Shown piece after piece: positions 16,049-26,563 of a DNA stretch of 64,000 nt. The stretch is taken from NCBI GenBank assembly GCA_944381475.1, contig CALWLH010000071.1, positions 24,869 to 88,868 on the forward strand. Reading direction: 5' to 3'. A model generated the notes under the pieces. That model did no database searches and was not told the origin of the DNA. It saw only the letters and a program-made list of their open reading frames with translations. How positions within the stretch are numbered: the first letter of the stretch is position 1; every line of letters begins with the position of its first letter. The position numbers were made by a program, and so were the translations under genes. The stretch is from an uncultured Lachnospiraceae bacterium (GTDB lineage Bacteria; Bacillota; Clostridia; Lachnospirales; Lachnospiraceae).

Positions 16049-17434
16049 TTACTGGATTTTCAGAGCCAAAAGCTCCTCCTGCTCCTTTTCGATGACCTTT
16101 TTCATCATCTCCGGTCCGGGGGCTCCGATGGTCATACGTTTTTCCACGCAGGTTTTCAGGGAGATGGCCTCATAGATGTCCTCCTCAAATACGGGGCTGA
16201 TGGCCTTATACTCTTCCAGGGTCATCTCGTCCAGAGAAATCCCCTTCTGCTCGCAGAAGAGCACCAGAGCGCCCACAACGCCGTGGGCGTCCCGGAAGGG
16301 TACGCCCTTGCCCACCAGATAGTCCGCGGCGTCAGTGGCGTTTGTAAAGCCGTTTTTAGCGCTGGCCTCCATGGCAGGCTTGTTAAAGCGCATGGTCTTC
16401 AGCATACCGGTAAAGAGGGTGATACAGCCCTTTGTGGTATCCAAAGCGTCAAAATACAGCTCCTTGTCCTCCTGCATGTCCTTGTTGTAGGCAAGGGGAA
16501 GCCCCTTCATGGTGGTTAAAAGGCCCATCAGAGCGCCGTAGACCCTTCCCGTCTTTCCCCGAACCAGCTCGGCAATGTCCGGGTTCTTCTTCTGGGTCAT
16601 GATGCTGGAGCCGGTGCTGTAGTCGTCGTCCAGGTCGATAAAGCGGTATTCGTTGGAGTTCCAGATGATGATCTCTTCTGAAAAGCGGCTCAGGTGCATC
16701 ATGATGGTGGACATGGCGCTTAAGAACTCAATAAGATAGTCCCTGTCGGAAACGCCGTCCATACTGTTAAGCGTAGGACCGTCGAATCCCAGAAGCTGGG
16801 CTGTATATTCCCGGTCCAGAGGATAGGTGGTGCCTGCCAGGGCTCCGGAGCCCAGAGGGCAGAAATTCATCCGCTTTCTGATATCCTTTAAGCGCAGGCA
16901 GTCCCTCTTAAACATTTCAAAGTATGCTCCCATATGATGGGCCAGGGTGACGGGCTGAGCCTTCTGGAGGTGGGTGAAGCCCGGCATAAAGGTTTCAGTA
17001 TTTTTTTCCATAATATCCAGGATTGCTGTCAGCAAATCCTTTAGGAGTATAAACATCCCGTCGATCTCGTCCCTGGTGTAGAGCTTCATGTCCAGAGCCA
17101 CCTGGTCATTGCGGCTTCTTCCCGTGTGAAGTCGCTTTCCGGGCTCCCCGATTCGTTCAATCAGCTGGGCCTCCACAAAGCTGTGGATGTCCTCGGCACC
17201 GTCGTCAAACTGAAGAGCACCACTGTTTAAATCTTCCAGAATGGCGTTTAATCCCTCGATAATCACATCCCGGTCCTCGTCTGTCAGGATGTGCTGCTTT
17301 GCCAGCATGGTCACATGGGCGATGCTTCCCTGGATGTCCTGCTTGTAAAACCTTCTGTCAAAGGGCAGGGACGCATTAAACTGATTTACCAGCGCATCGG
17401 TTTCCTTGGTGAATCTTCCTCCCCATAGCTTCAT
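16049..17434 (-). CDS. argH: Argininosuccinate lyase
   Basis: Last enzyme of arginine biosynthesis: splits argininosuccinate to arginine and fumarate in the cytoplasm. 461 residues, normal length. The fumarase/aspartase superfamily signature [12 protein letters not shown] is present with its catalytic serine; [10 protein letters not shown] and the TAQPVTL-like [10 protein letters not shown] (catalytic His region) are also seen. I chose ATG 17434 (MKLWGGRF, the standard N-terminus); an upstream GTG adds eight unsupported residues. No other arg genes are in the window. A terminator and a repeat element follow. Confidence 0.97.
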   Translation of the reverse strand: MKLWGGRFTKETDALVNQFNASLPFDRRFYKQDIQGSIAHVTMLAKQHILTDEDRDVIIEGLNAILEDLNSGALQFDDGAEDIHSFVEAQLIERIGEPGKRLHTGRSRNDQVALDMKLYTRDEIDGMFILLKDLLTAILDIMEKNTETFMPGFTHLQKAQPVTLAHHMGAYFEMFKRDCLRLKDIRKRMNFCPLGSGALAGTTYPLDREYTAQLLGFDGPTLNSMDGVSDRDYLIEFLSAMSTIMMHLSRFSEEIIIWNSNEYRFIDLDDDYSTGSSIMTQKKNPDIAELVRGKTGRVYGALMGLLTTMKGLPLAYNKDMQEDKELYFDALDTTKGCITLFTGMLKTMRFNKPAMEASAKNGFTNATDAADYLVGKGVPFRDAHGVVGALVLFCEQKGISLDEMTLEEYKAISPVFEEDIYEAISLKTCVEKRMTIGAPGPEMMKKVIEKEQEELLALKIQ

Positions 17435-17525
17435 AGTCCTATACCTGCACACAGGCACCCGTCAAGGCGCCTGCATATTCCTTTCTGTTTTGTATGTAAT
17501 CGTCAATAGCCAAGGAGGGATGGAA

Positions 17526-18569
17526 TTACATCAGCTCCTTTGGATTATTCGAGCGCTTGATAGCCATTTCTCTGGTAATCACACCCTTGGAAATCAGCTG
17601 CTTTAAATCCATGTTCAGTGTGTGCATGCCCTCCTTCTGGCCGGTCTGCATGGAGGACTCGATCTGGAAGGTCTTGCCGGAACGGATCAGATTGTTTACC
17701 GCATCGGTTCCCACCAGAACCTCTGTTGCGGCGATGCGGCCGTTTCCGTTTGCCAGGGGAATAAGGTTCTGCGTTACAACACCCTGCAGCACAGCGGCCA
17801 GCTGGGTTCTGATCTGGTTCTGACTGTGGGGTGGAAATACGTCGATGATACGGTCGATGGTTTCAGCAGCTCCTGTGGTGTGGAGGGTGGACATAACCAG
17901 ATGTCCGGTTTCCGCAGCGGTGATGGCGGCGGAGATGGTCTCAAAATCCCGCATCTCGCCAACCAGGATGACGTCCGGGTCCTCCCGGAGAGCGGAGCGC
18001 AGGGCGCCGGAGAAGCTGTCCACATCCCTGCCGATTTCTCGCTGGTGAATGGTGGATTTTCCCGGGGTGTACATGTACTCGATGGGATCCTCGATGGTGA
18101 GAATGTGCTCCGCCCTTGTGCGGTTGATGTAGTCGATCATGGAAGCCAGTGTGGTGGATTTGCCGGAGCCGGTGGGACCTGTGACAAGCACCAGTCCCCT
18201 GGGCTTTTCGGCGAAGGTTTTGATAACCGGCGGCAGCTTTAAGCTCTCAAAGGTGGGAACGGAGCTTCCCATGATACGCAGGCAGGCCGCATGGCTGCCT
18301 CTCTGGTGGTAGGTGTTTACTCTGCAGCGGATATTGCTGGGGGCAGGGGTCTGGTAAGAAAAATCCAGGTCACTCCCCTTTTTATAGCTTTCAGTCTGCT
18401 GGGGGTCAAACATCTGGAAGATCAGCTCGTCAAGCTCTTCCATGGAGAATTTCTGATCCATCTTTCCCAGCTCACCGTAACGGCGGAGGGCAATTTCGCC
18501 CTCCTGGGTAATGTGAATATCCGAGCAGCTCTGGCTCTTTGCGTATTCAATCAGTTGGTTAATGTTCAT
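17526..18569 (-). CDS. pilT: Type IV pilus retraction ATPase PilT
   Basis: Hexameric motor ATPase that depolymerises type IV pili, 347 residues, standard size. Motifs: Walker A GPTGSGKST (131-139), Asp box region IEDPIEYM, Walker B DVILVGEMRD, His box TGHLVMSTLHT. The N-terminal PAS-like domain begins with SCSDIHIT, typical of PilT. Start ATG 18569 has GAAAGGAG upstream. No other pilus gene is in this window, so the rest of the machinery must be encoded elsewhere or the protein serves another secretion-type system. Confidence 0.94.
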   Translation of the reverse strand: MNINQLIEYAKSQSCSDIHITQEGEIALRRYGELGKMDQKFSMEELDELIFQMFDPQQTESYKKGSDLDFSYQTPAPSNIRCRVNTYHQRGSHAACLRIMGSSVPTFESLKLPPVIKTFAEKPRGLVLVTGPTGSGKSTTLASMIDYINRTRAEHILTIEDPIEYMYTPGKSTIHQREIGRDVDSFSGALRSALREDPDVILVGEMRDFETISAAITAAETGHLVMSTLHTTGAAETIDRIIDVFPPHSQNQIRTQLAAVLQGVVTQNLIPLANGNGRIAATEVLVGTDAVNNLIRSGKTFQIESSMQTGQKEGMHTLNMDLKQLISKGVITREMAIKRSNNPKELM

Positions 18570-18705
18570 GGGGATGAACTCCTTTCATGCCTGTGTTTTT
18601 ATTTTTATAGGCATATGCTGCCTGTAAAGCACTTGTCTTTCAGCGGTATGAAGCCGTACGGTTATCCTGGCGTACAGCTGCGTTCTCCGGATGGCCTGAC
18701 TTGCG

Positions 18706-21576
18706 TCAATTGTCGTCAGGCACGGAATGACCTTCCCTGTCATCCTCTTGCTGAATATCTCCGCACAGGGGCTTCTCCTGCCCGGAACGCTCTTCCTGGG
18801 CGTCCTTGCGCACATCGTCCTCGTCACTGGGTTTCCCGTCATCTGAGGCTTTACCAGCGGGAGCCTTATCCCCGGAATGATCAAGCTCCTGGATATAGTG
18901 TCCATCCTCCGGATAATAGTCCTCCACGAAGGGGCTGGAAAATTCATGCCTTGAAAGGAGATGTCTCAGCAGCGTCAGCAGTATCAGCACAAGAGTGGAG
19001 CAGATGGAAAGGAATATGCCTGTGGTAAAGCCCTCCGGCGTGTAGGTCATGCGGATGGTGTGATGTCCCGCGGTTAAGGGAACCGCCAGCATGGCGTCCT
19101 TCAGCTTGACTGCTTCCGTTTCCACGCCGTCCACATATACGGTCCAGCCTGCCTCGTAGGCGATGGAGGTATACATCAGGCCATCCTCCTCCACGTCGAT
19201 CACGCCTTCGAGCTGCGTGTCGCTCATGGAAACCACGTTCAGTCCCTGGGCGTTGAGCTTTTCATAGGCCTCCAAAAGCACGTCCTCCTGGAGAACGTAC
19301 ATGCTGAAATAAAGGGACTGATTCTCTGTGTCGCTGGTTATGGTGATGATGTCTCCCTCATATGCATAGCCGATGTCCAGGATAAAACGGCGTTTCAGGC
19401 TGGTATGGCTGTTGGTCTGGGTGGCCCTGGAGCCGTCGCCGCTCATAATGGTGGTTGTCGCCTCATCTATGCTGCTGTTTTGAATATACGCGTAATAATA
19501 TCCCGGTTCCGTCACCGTAAAGCTCTCAGAGGATGAGGAGGCGCCGGAGGATGGAACGCTCACATATTTAAAGGTATTGTATAATCCGGTCGCGGCGCTG
19601 ATGAAATTGTTCTGGGTCACCACAGGATTGCTGTCGTTGGTGTACCAGGCCTCCTCCATATCTGCCGGAACCATAAAGCCAAGGGGCAGGGCGCAGGTGT
19701 TTTCGTATAGCTTTACGTCACCGGAGGTTTTCACCAGCTTCCTCAGGGCATTGTCCGGGTAGGTGATGTTTGAAAATTCATATTTGACGGAAAACAGCAT
19801 ATCCACCAGCAGGGTGGCGCCGGTCTTGCTGTAGGCGTTTGTGGCGGCCTCCATGCCGAGGGTCTTGTAGTAATCTGACAGGGATGCGTTGGCTGTGGAG
19901 GAAAAGACGGAGATGGAAGGGTACTGGTACCAGGAGCCGTCGTTTTTCGTCCGAAGCTTCAGCTTTTCAAAACGGTAGAAAACCCGGTCGGAAATGCTGT
20001 CCGCATAGCTCTTTAAAGAGGCATAATCTTCATCGTATTCCACATAGTTTGACCTGGACACGGTGGTGACGCTGGTGATGCTGGTGTTCATAAAATTCTC
20101 TGTGAAAATAATCAGCAGTCCCGCAATGGCCAGGAATGCTGCCCCGTTCTTGTACCGGCAGCGCAGGTAAGCCAGCAGGCCGTAGATGCCCACAAATATA
20201 ATGGACACATAGTATACCTGAAAATTCCACCCGTCCTCCGGGGCGTAGAGGGCTTCGCAGAGAAGAACAAAGCCGATGCCGATCCAGATGCTTGCGGTTA
20301 CCTGTTTTAAGCTCCGGTCCCGAAGTCCCATGTAGCCCTTATATGCCATGGTCAGGAGCAGGAAAATATACACGAAGGACTGGCGGCAGGGCAGGGAGTT
20401 GGGATAATGGAAGCCGTGCCAGATAAAGTTTAAAAAGTTCATGGAAAAGCTGGCCAGCAGGAATAGCAGCATGGAAAAATATGCCAGCTTCTCCCGGGCT
20501 TTGACCTTCTTGTTCATCACGTAAAGGGGGATGAAAATCAGCACCGCAACGCTGCAGAAAATGTTGGGCCAGTGGTCGAGCCCCAGGTGCACCTCCACAT
20601 TGTCCAGGTGTCTTGCCAGCATCTCCATGATGGAAAAATAGGAGGTGAAGGTTTTGGGGAAGGTGCTGTTTGCGGAGGCGCTGAGCTGAAGCGCACAGTA
20701 GGCGGGCAGCAGGAGAACCGCGGCCATACCTCCGGCGATCAGGGAATAGCCGCCGAATTCCAATACCTTTTTTGGGTAATTCATGTAGTATACCCGGGTA
20801 AAGTGTACGCCCCGTTCCTCATCATAGAGGGTCTCCTCCCGGCTTGCCGGCTGGATCACCAGAAGCATGATAAAGTAGATCACCAGGGAAATACAGATCA
20901 TGATGGCGATATAGTAGTTGGCCAGGATGGCAAAGGCAAGCGTGATGCAGTAGAGCAGGCACTTGTCCTCCTTTACCAGACGCTCCAGTCCCAGAATGAT
21001 GATGGGGAAGATCAGGATGCAGTCCAGCCACATGATATTCCAGCTGTAGGCAGCCATATAGCCGCTTAAAGCGTAGAAGGAAGAGAACATGGTCAGCGCA
21101 TAGTCGTTTCTTCCAGTGTGCTTTTTCAGATAGTAGGCCATGGCGGCGCCGGAGAGGGAAATCTTTATGACGATGGTATAGGTGATGAATTCAATGACAT
21201 ATTGTTCCGGACAGAGAACTACCAGCCAGTTTACCGGACTGGACAGGTAGTAGCAGTAGAGAGCCAGAAAATTAGACCCGTTTCCGATATCCCAGGAGTA
21301 GAGAAGGCTGTCTCCCTCCTGGAGCTTATTTAAAAGCTCCTTAAAGAAGGGCGCATACTGATGATAAAGATCTGTTCGCAGAAAGCTCCGGTCCCCAAAG
21401 GGAAAGATGCCCCGTTCGATAAAAACAAGGATCATGACGAAAAAGGGAATGAAAAAAGCCAGGACAATGGGCATGTTCCGGTTCAGCTTCTGTAAGATGG
21501 GGTTGGATGTCCGGGAAGCCTTATGCGGGCTCGCCAGGTCGGGTGTATTTTTTTTAGTTATCGCTTTTTTCGGCAT
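18706..21576 (-). CDS. YfhO family membrane glycosyltransferase
   Basis: Large polytopic protein (956 residues) of the YfhO family, GT-C-like enzymes that transfer a sugar from undecaprenyl phosphate to a surface polymer such as lipoteichoic acid (known for S. aureus and B. subtilis homologues). About a dozen membrane helices occupy residues 30-500; an extracellular beta-rich domain covers roughly 510-820; one more helix (TGIFLSICSTLVLILLTLL) and a charged tail of about 90 residues end the protein. ATG 21576 is chosen because AAGGAGG lies eight bases upstream; the ATG at 21594 precedes that site. It overlaps the GtrA-like gene by 23 bases, which suggests translational coupling. Confidence 0.9.
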   Translation of the reverse strand: MPKKAITKKNTPDLASPHKASRTSNPILQKLNRNMPIVLAFFIPFFVMILVFIERGIFPFGDRSFLRTDLYHQYAPFFKELLNKLQEGDSLLYSWDIGNGSNFLALYCYYLSSPVNWLVVLCPEQYVIEFITYTIVIKISLSGAAMAYYLKKHTGRNDYALTMFSSFYALSGYMAAYSWNIMWLDCILIFPIIILGLERLVKEDKCLLYCITLAFAILANYYIAIMICISLVIYFIMLLVIQPASREETLYDEERGVHFTRVYYMNYPKKVLEFGGYSLIAGGMAAVLLLPAYCALQLSASANSTFPKTFTSYFSIMEMLARHLDNVEVHLGLDHWPNIFCSVAVLIFIPLYVMNKKVKAREKLAYFSMLLFLLASFSMNFLNFIWHGFHYPNSLPCRQSFVYIFLLLTMAYKGYMGLRDRSLKQVTASIWIGIGFVLLCEALYAPEDGWNFQVYYVSIIFVGIYGLLAYLRCRYKNGAAFLAIAGLLIIFTENFMNTSITSVTTVSRSNYVEYDEDYASLKSYADSISDRVFYRFEKLKLRTKNDGSWYQYPSISVFSSTANASLSDYYKTLGMEAATNAYSKTGATLLVDMLFSVKYEFSNITYPDNALRKLVKTSGDVKLYENTCALPLGFMVPADMEEAWYTNDSNPVVTQNNFISAATGLYNTFKYVSVPSSGASSSSESFTVTEPGYYYAYIQNSSIDEATTTIMSGDGSRATQTNSHTSLKRRFILDIGYAYEGDIITITSDTENQSLYFSMYVLQEDVLLEAYEKLNAQGLNVVSMSDTQLEGVIDVEEDGLMYTSIAYEAGWTVYVDGVETEAVKLKDAMLAVPLTAGHHTIRMTYTPEGFTTGIFLSICSTLVLILLTLLRHLLSRHEFSSPFVEDYYPEDGHYIQELDHSGDKAPAGKASDDGKPSDEDDVRKDAQEERSGQEKPLCGDIQQEDDREGHSVPDDN

Positions 21577-22009
21577 GGGGGGCCTCCTTATCATTTTTAA
21601 AAATAAAAAATTTGCTGGCGAAGTAATTCATGATCACCACAAATACATTGGCAAAAATTTTGGCGATCCAGTTTTCGATATGCAGATATTCCACTGTCGC
21701 CACCATAAAAACGGCTTCAAAAGCCAGGGACAGGAGTCTGGCAGCTATAAAGGTATAAAATTCATGAAGGAGCACATGGGCTTTCCAGTTCCGGCTTCTG
21801 AATACAAAGATTTTGTTTACAAAAAAGGCAAAGATTACTGCTACAACCCAGGCGATGAGATTGGCGGTAAAGGTGCCGATGCTCATCCGGTAATAGCAGA
21901 TGTAGTTAACAATATAGTTGATGACGGTGGTCAGCACACCGCATATGAGGTAGGAAATGGTCTCGTAGTTTACGAGCTTATTCCAGAGGCTTTGAAGCTT
22001 GCTGTTCAT
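21554..22009 (-). CDS. GtrA family membrane protein
   Basis: 151 residues with four membrane helices, the GtrA/GtcA pattern (ISYLICGVLTTVINYIV, LIAWVVAVIFAFFVNKIFVF, then two more). GtrA proteins are proposed flippases for undecaprenyl-phosphate-linked sugars. The gene overlaps its neighbours on both sides (GT2 and yfhO-like), which supports a single three-component unit. Its last residues (NDKEAPHAEKSDN) are hydrophilic. Confidence 0.92.
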   Translation of the reverse strand: MNSKLQSLWNKLVNYETISYLICGVLTTVINYIVNYICYYRMSIGTFTANLIAWVVAVIFAFFVNKIFVFRSRNWKAHVLLHEFYTFIAARLLSLAFEAVFMVATVEYLHIENWIAKIFANVFVVIMNYFASKFFIFKNDKEAPHAEKSDN

Positions 22010-22934
22010 GAATATTCGTTTCCTTTACAATATAGATTGGTCTGTTTTTTACTTCCATGTAGATCCGTGAAATGTACTCCCCAAGGATTCCCACAGAAAA
22101 CTCGATAATCCCTCCAAGAAACAGAACCGCGCACAGGGTTGTGACGTAGCCGGGAACCGAGATGCCAAAGATCAGGGTCTGAATCAGCGTAATGCAGATA
22201 TAGATGAAGGCCACGGCGGAAATAAATATCCCCAGCCCGCAGACCATGCGGAGGGGTGCTGTGGAAAACGCCATAATGCCGTCCAAGGCGTACCGGAACA
22301 GGCTCTTAAAGCTCCACTTGGTGGTGCCCATGGCGCGCTCCACATTTTCATAGGGAATCCACTTTGTATTGAAGCCCACCCACATGAAAATTCCCTTGGA
22401 GAAGCGCTGGCGCTCCGAAAGCTCCAGGACGGCGTTTACCATTTGGCGGCTCATGATTCGGAAATCCACCGCATCCTTCTCCATCTTCACATCGCTTAAG
22501 CTGTTGCTCAGCCTGTAGAACTGGGAGGAAAACCAGCTGCGAAGCCTGGACTCCCCTTTTCGGGAGCTGCGCTTGGCTGCCACACAGTCATAGCCCTCCT
22601 GGATGCCCTTCAGCATGTCCGGAATCATGGCGGGGGGATGCTGCAGGTCTGCGTCCATAACGATGACATAGTCACCGGTGCTGCTTTTCAGTCCTGCATA
22701 CATGGCTGCTTCCTTGCCGAAATTTCTTGAAAAGCTGATGTAATGAACCTGAGGATGAAGAGCGGCAAGGGCTTTCATCTGGGCAAGGGTGTCGTCACGG
22801 CTTCCGTCATTGACAAAAATATAGCGGAATTCATAGCCGGGGATATTGCTCACCCAGGCGTCTGTTTCTTTGAAAAAGGCGGCAAGTACCTCCTGCTCAT
22901 TATAGCATGGTACCACCAGGTCAACTGTTTTCAT
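21978..22934 (-). CDS. GT2 glycosyltransferase (GtrB/CsbB-like)
   Basis: Makes an undecaprenyl-phosphate sugar on the cytoplasmic face. 318 residues: GT-A domain at 1-225 with VVPCYNEQEVL, VNDGSRDDT and the DXD-containing VIVMDADLQHPP, then two membrane helices at about 230-285 and a short tail. This is the GtrB/CsbB layout. First gene of the operon with GtrA and YfhO. ATG 22934 (MKTVDLVVPCYNE) is preferred over an upstream TTG because a GAGGGG site lies about ten bases before it. Confidence 0.93.
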   Translation of the reverse strand: MKTVDLVVPCYNEQEVLAAFFKETDAWVSNIPGYEFRYIFVNDGSRDDTLAQMKALAALHPQVHYISFSRNFGKEAAMYAGLKSSTGDYVIVMDADLQHPPAMIPDMLKGIQEGYDCVAAKRSSRKGESRLRSWFSSQFYRLSNSLSDVKMEKDAVDFRIMSRQMVNAVLELSERQRFSKGIFMWVGFNTKWIPYENVERAMGTTKWSFKSLFRYALDGIMAFSTAPLRMVCGLGIFISAVAFIYICITLIQTLIFGISVPGYVTTLCAVLFLGGIIEFSVGILGEYISRIYMEVKNRPIYIVKETNIHEQQASKPLE

Positions 22935-22952
22935 AAATGTGTTACCCCTCAA

Positions 22953-23254
22953 TGCTGAAATATACTGCTAGTCCACGGTCTCAATTTATTTCTCATAATG
23001 ACTAGCCTGCCGGGTTCCCCATTGCCTGCCTGCCGGGTAAGACAGGACTGCCTGAAAGGGGATTGCCCGCCTTGCTATTGTACAATAGGAATGGTGAAAA
23101 GTAAAGGAGAAAACCATTTGCAGCTCCGTCAATTAAACGCCCGCAGGAGGAAGCTTCTGGAAGAATTCATTTTTATATGGAAAAGTGTCGAATGATATGA
23201 TACAATAGGACAGACTCCGCATGACAAATGGAGTCTATCGTATCGGGAGGGATT
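22953..23254 (+). promoter_or_regulatory. Divergent intergenic region with two TACAATAGGA boxes
   Basis: No gene supported. TACAATAGGA occurs at 23081-23090 and again at 23201-23210; each could be a -10 region, the second within TGATACAAT (extended -10) and about 50 bases before the J/TPR gene. No strong -35. A GACTCC/GGAGTC stem lies at 23212-23234, near the ribosome site. Confidence 0.4.
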
Positions 23255-26200
23255 ATGGATATTTGGTTTATATTGGGTATAGAGCCTACGAAGGATTTGG
23301 AAAAAATAAGGGATGCATACCGGGAAAAGCTGGTTCATGTGAATCCGGAGGATGACCCGGAGGGCTTTAAGCAGCTGCGGGAGGCCTTCGAGGAGGCGAA
23401 CCGTCTGGCAAAACAGGCGGATGAGGAAGAGGAAAAATTTGACGACACCCCTGTGGGAAGGTGGATGCAGCGGGTGGATGATACATACAAAAACTACTGG
23501 GACCGGGTAGATGGAGAGCGCTGGGATGCGCTTCTTGCCGATGACGTCTGTTTTGGGCTGGATACAAAGGGGGAGGCGGAGGAGGCGCTCCTTGGCTATC
23601 TTTCCCAGCATCATCTCCTTCCCCATGTGATTTGGCAGCGCGTGGTGTCATGCTTTAACATTGAGGAGCGGGAGGAGGAGCTGTCGGAACAGTTTCCAAG
23701 GGATTTTCTGGAATATATGATCAATAACGCCAGATATGAGGATACCATTGACTATTATCTCTTTGAGCAGAGGGATCCGGATCTGCCCTATGACAGCTAT
23801 ATCAGTGTTTATCTGCGTATGATGGGAGCTCTGCGGGACCGGGAGCTGGCGCAGGCGGAGAGCTGTATGAAGCAGCTGGAGGAGATGCCTCTGACCCATC
23901 CTTTTCAGCGTATTCAGAAGGTCAGGTACCTCATTTCCAAGAAGGAGCTGGATGAGGCCGGAAGGATCGCGGATCAGGTTATAGAGGCTTATCCGGATCT
24001 GATGTCCGCCAGGATGATGGAGGCGGAGCTGTGCTGGAGCAGGGAGGACTATGACGCTGCCGCAGGGTGGTATGAAAGGGTATTGGAGCTGGAGCCGGAG
24101 CATGCGGGGGCCCGCTGCGGCATTGCGGATTGTAAGATGGCGTCCGGGAAATATGCGGAGGCCAAGGCTGTATACAAGGAGCTTTTGAACGTAAACCGTT
24201 TCGACACCTATGTGCATAGGTGCATGATGGAATGCAACGAGAAGCTGATTCCTATTTATGAGGAAAAGCTGGTTGAGGATTCGTCGGATGGCGAGACCCG
24301 CCTGGAGCTTTCCTGGTGCATGTATCAGAATTACCGCTTTGAGGATTCCTATAATCTTTTGAAGGATTTGAAAAGAGACTCCATATTCGAGCTGGATTTT
24401 TCCTACCTGCGGGGACGCTGTCTTCTGCAGATGGACAGGGAAGAGGAGGCGGAAAAATGGTTCTGGCATTGGACGGAGGAGTTTAAAAAATATCAGGATG
24501 CTGAGGGGGAGCCGGGACGGCGCAACCGGGACCGGGAAGGGCTGGTATACTTTTTTATTGCTGAAATTCAGATGGGCAAAAAGAATGATATCGCTGCCCT
24601 GGATATCAACACAAAGGCGCTGGAGCATGCCGCGGTGGATCAGGGAATGATTCTCACCCAGCGGGGAGGAATCTTAAAGCAGCTTGCCCGCTTCGAGGAG
24701 GCGGTGGACTGCCTGGACCAGGCCCTGGAGCAGGAGCCAAACAATTTTGAAGCGTATATCATTAAGGGCGAGTGCATGGAGGAGATGAGGCGTTTTCAGG
24801 ACGCCCTGGACAGCTATGACGACGCCATCCGCAGCTATCCCTACTATGTGAAGCCCTATATTCAGAAGGTGAAGATTTTCCTGCGCTTTGAAATGTACGA
24901 TCAGGCGGAGCAGGTGCTGGAGCGTTTTGAACATTATGAGATTGAGAGCGATCAGGCGCTTTTGTACCGGGCAAAGCTTCTTCGGGAAAAGGGGAACAGG
25001 GACGAGGGGATGAAGCTGCTTGTCTCCCTGGAGGAGAAGTTCTCCGACGAGGAGCATGTGACGGATCTGACGGAAAAGGATCTGTTTTATCACGAGAAGG
25101 CTCTGGCCTGGTACTATCAGACCAGTGAGGATCATCTGAAAAAAACCTGCGAGGCTCTGGATGCGGCTCTTCTGGAGAACAGCCAGGAACCCCGCTACTA
25201 TTATTTCTACGGCAACGTGCTCTGGGAGATGGGAAATTTAGAGGCGGCCCTGGAGCGTTTTAACCAAGCTTTGAAGGTGGGGGGTGAAAACCCAAATGTG
25301 TACTTTCAGATGGCCGGTATTTACCATGACAAAAAGGATGCTCAGGAGGAGGAACTTCTGAAAAAGGTCCTGGAGCTTTATCCGCAGCATGGCGATGCCT
25401 ACGGGCATTTGGGACAGTTTTACGAAAACAAGGGCTATGATCATTACCAGGAGGCCATTGAGGCCTACGGGCGCCAGCTGGAGATCAATCCCACCGGCTA
25501 TTACTATGTGGCAAGAGGACTTTTGTATTTCCAGCTGGGCGACAATGAAAGGAGCGCCGCAGACTACCAGGCGGCCCTTGACATGGAGGACAACGAAGCC
25601 TATGCAAGCTACAATCTGGGCCGTATTCACCTGGCAAAGGGGAACCTGGAGGAGGCAAGGCTTCTCTTTGAGCAGGCCATCGCCAAGGCACAAAGACCCA
25701 CGGAGATCTTTTACCGCTATCTGGCAAAGACCTACTGCCGCATGAAGCGTTTTCAGGATGCGGTAAATACCCTGCAGGAGCAGATCGATAAGGGAGAAAA
25801 CCCTGTAAACGGCTATTACTATATGGGATTGATCCGTCAGAGCATGCTGGACGGGGAGAAGGCCCTGGAGGCCTTTAGAGAGGGAAAGAAGCAAAAGAAC
25901 AGCCAGCGCCGCGGCTTTGACAGAAAGATCGTTGAGCTCTACCTGGATTTGCTGGGGCCGTTGGAGGAGGAGGCTGGGAAGAAGAATACCTATAATGCGA
26001 AGGCGCAGCTCCTCATAAATGATATGAAGGCTAAAAACCCCAGAAGCGAGGAGGTGAAGGATCTCTACGCTTACTTTTACCGTGAGACAAAGCAGTATTC
26101 AAAGGAGTACAAGCTCAGAAAGCAGATGAAAAAGTATTCCGCCTCCGACTGGTATAATTTTGCGAAGGCGGCAAAACGGATGATGGATAAGCAAAAGGCG

Positions 26201-26563
26201 CCTTTTGTAAAAAAGGATGAGTACAAGACGGGCTATGAGGAGGCCAGGGATAAGGCAAAGCAGTGGGCCAAGGCGGAGCTTTGGGACTATGAGGAAAGGG
26301 CCTACTATTTAAAAGTGTTGGCGCAAATCGCCCTCGACGAGGGGGATTTGGACGCCGCCAAGGACTTCCTTGGGGAGTTGTCCCACACCCAGCCCTGCGA
26401 CCATTGTTGGCATCCCGGGTGCTTTGAATATTACTATCAGCTTGCCAGGTATGAGCAGGCCAGAGGAAATAAGGACGCAGCCCTTGCGGCGGCAAGAAAG
26501 GCCTATGAAATGGTGCCGGACGACAAGGACTGCCGTGAATTGGTAAAGGAGTTGGAAAAGTGA
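23255..26563 (+). CDS. J-domain-like, TPR-repeat co-chaperone
   Basis: About 1102 residues, cytoplasmic. Residues 1-50 resemble a J-domain ([20 protein letters not shown], then [15 protein letters not shown]), but the HPD tripeptide that stimulates Hsp70 is replaced by NPE (HVNPEDD). The rest is a long array of TPR and TPR-like helical repeats (for example [23 protein letters not shown] units, more than a dozen by eye). Start ATG 23255 has GGGAGGG upstream. Its stop overlaps the GTG start of the Hsp70 gene by four bases, so the two are translationally coupled. It likely recruits clients or partners to that Hsp70; clients are unknown. E. coli HscC also works with special J-proteins. Confidence 0.85.
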   Translation: MDIWFILGIEPTKDLEKIRDAYREKLVHVNPEDDPEGFKQLREAFEEANRLAKQADEEEEKFDDTPVGRWMQRVDDTYKNYWDRVDGERWDALLADDVCFGLDTKGEAEEALLGYLSQHHLLPHVIWQRVVSCFNIEEREEELSEQFPRDFLEYMINNARYEDTIDYYLFEQRDPDLPYDSYISVYLRMMGALRDRELAQAESCMKQLEEMPLTHPFQRIQKVRYLISKKELDEAGRIADQVIEAYPDLMSARMMEAELCWSREDYDAAAGWYERVLELEPEHAGARCGIADCKMASGKYAEAKAVYKELLNVNRFDTYVHRCMMECNEKLIPIYEEKLVEDSSDGETRLELSWCMYQNYRFEDSYNLLKDLKRDSIFELDFSYLRGRCLLQMDREEEAEKWFWHWTEEFKKYQDAEGEPGRRNRDREGLVYFFIAEIQMGKKNDIAALDINTKALEHAAVDQGMILTQRGGILKQLARFEEAVDCLDQALEQEPNNFEAYIIKGECMEEMRRFQDALDSYDDAIRSYPYYVKPYIQKVKIFLRFEMYDQAEQVLERFEHYEIESDQALLYRAKLLREKGNRDEGMKLLVSLEEKFSDEEHVTDLTEKDLFYHEKALAWYYQTSEDHLKKTCEALDAALLENSQEPRYYYFYGNVLWEMGNLEAALERFNQALKVGGENPNVYFQMAGIYHDKKDAQEEELLKKVLELYPQHGDAYGHLGQFYENKGYDHYQEAIEAYGRQLEINPTGYYYVARGLLYFQLGDNERSAADYQAALDMEDNEAYASYNLGRIHLAKGNLEEARLLFEQAIAKAQRPTEIFYRYLAKTYCRMKRFQDAVNTLQEQIDKGENPVNGYYYMGLIRQSMLDGEKALEAFREGKKQKNSQRRGFDRKIVELYLDLLGPLEEEAGKKNTYNAKAQLLINDMKAKNPRSEEVKDLYAYFYRETKQYSKEYKLRKQMKKYSASDWYNFAKAAKRMMDKQKAPFVKKDEYKTGYEEARDKAKQWAKAELWDYEERAYYLKVLAQIALDEGDLDAAKDFLGELSHTQPCDHCWHPGCFEYYYQLARYEQARGNKDAALAAARKAYEMVPDDKDCRELVKELEK

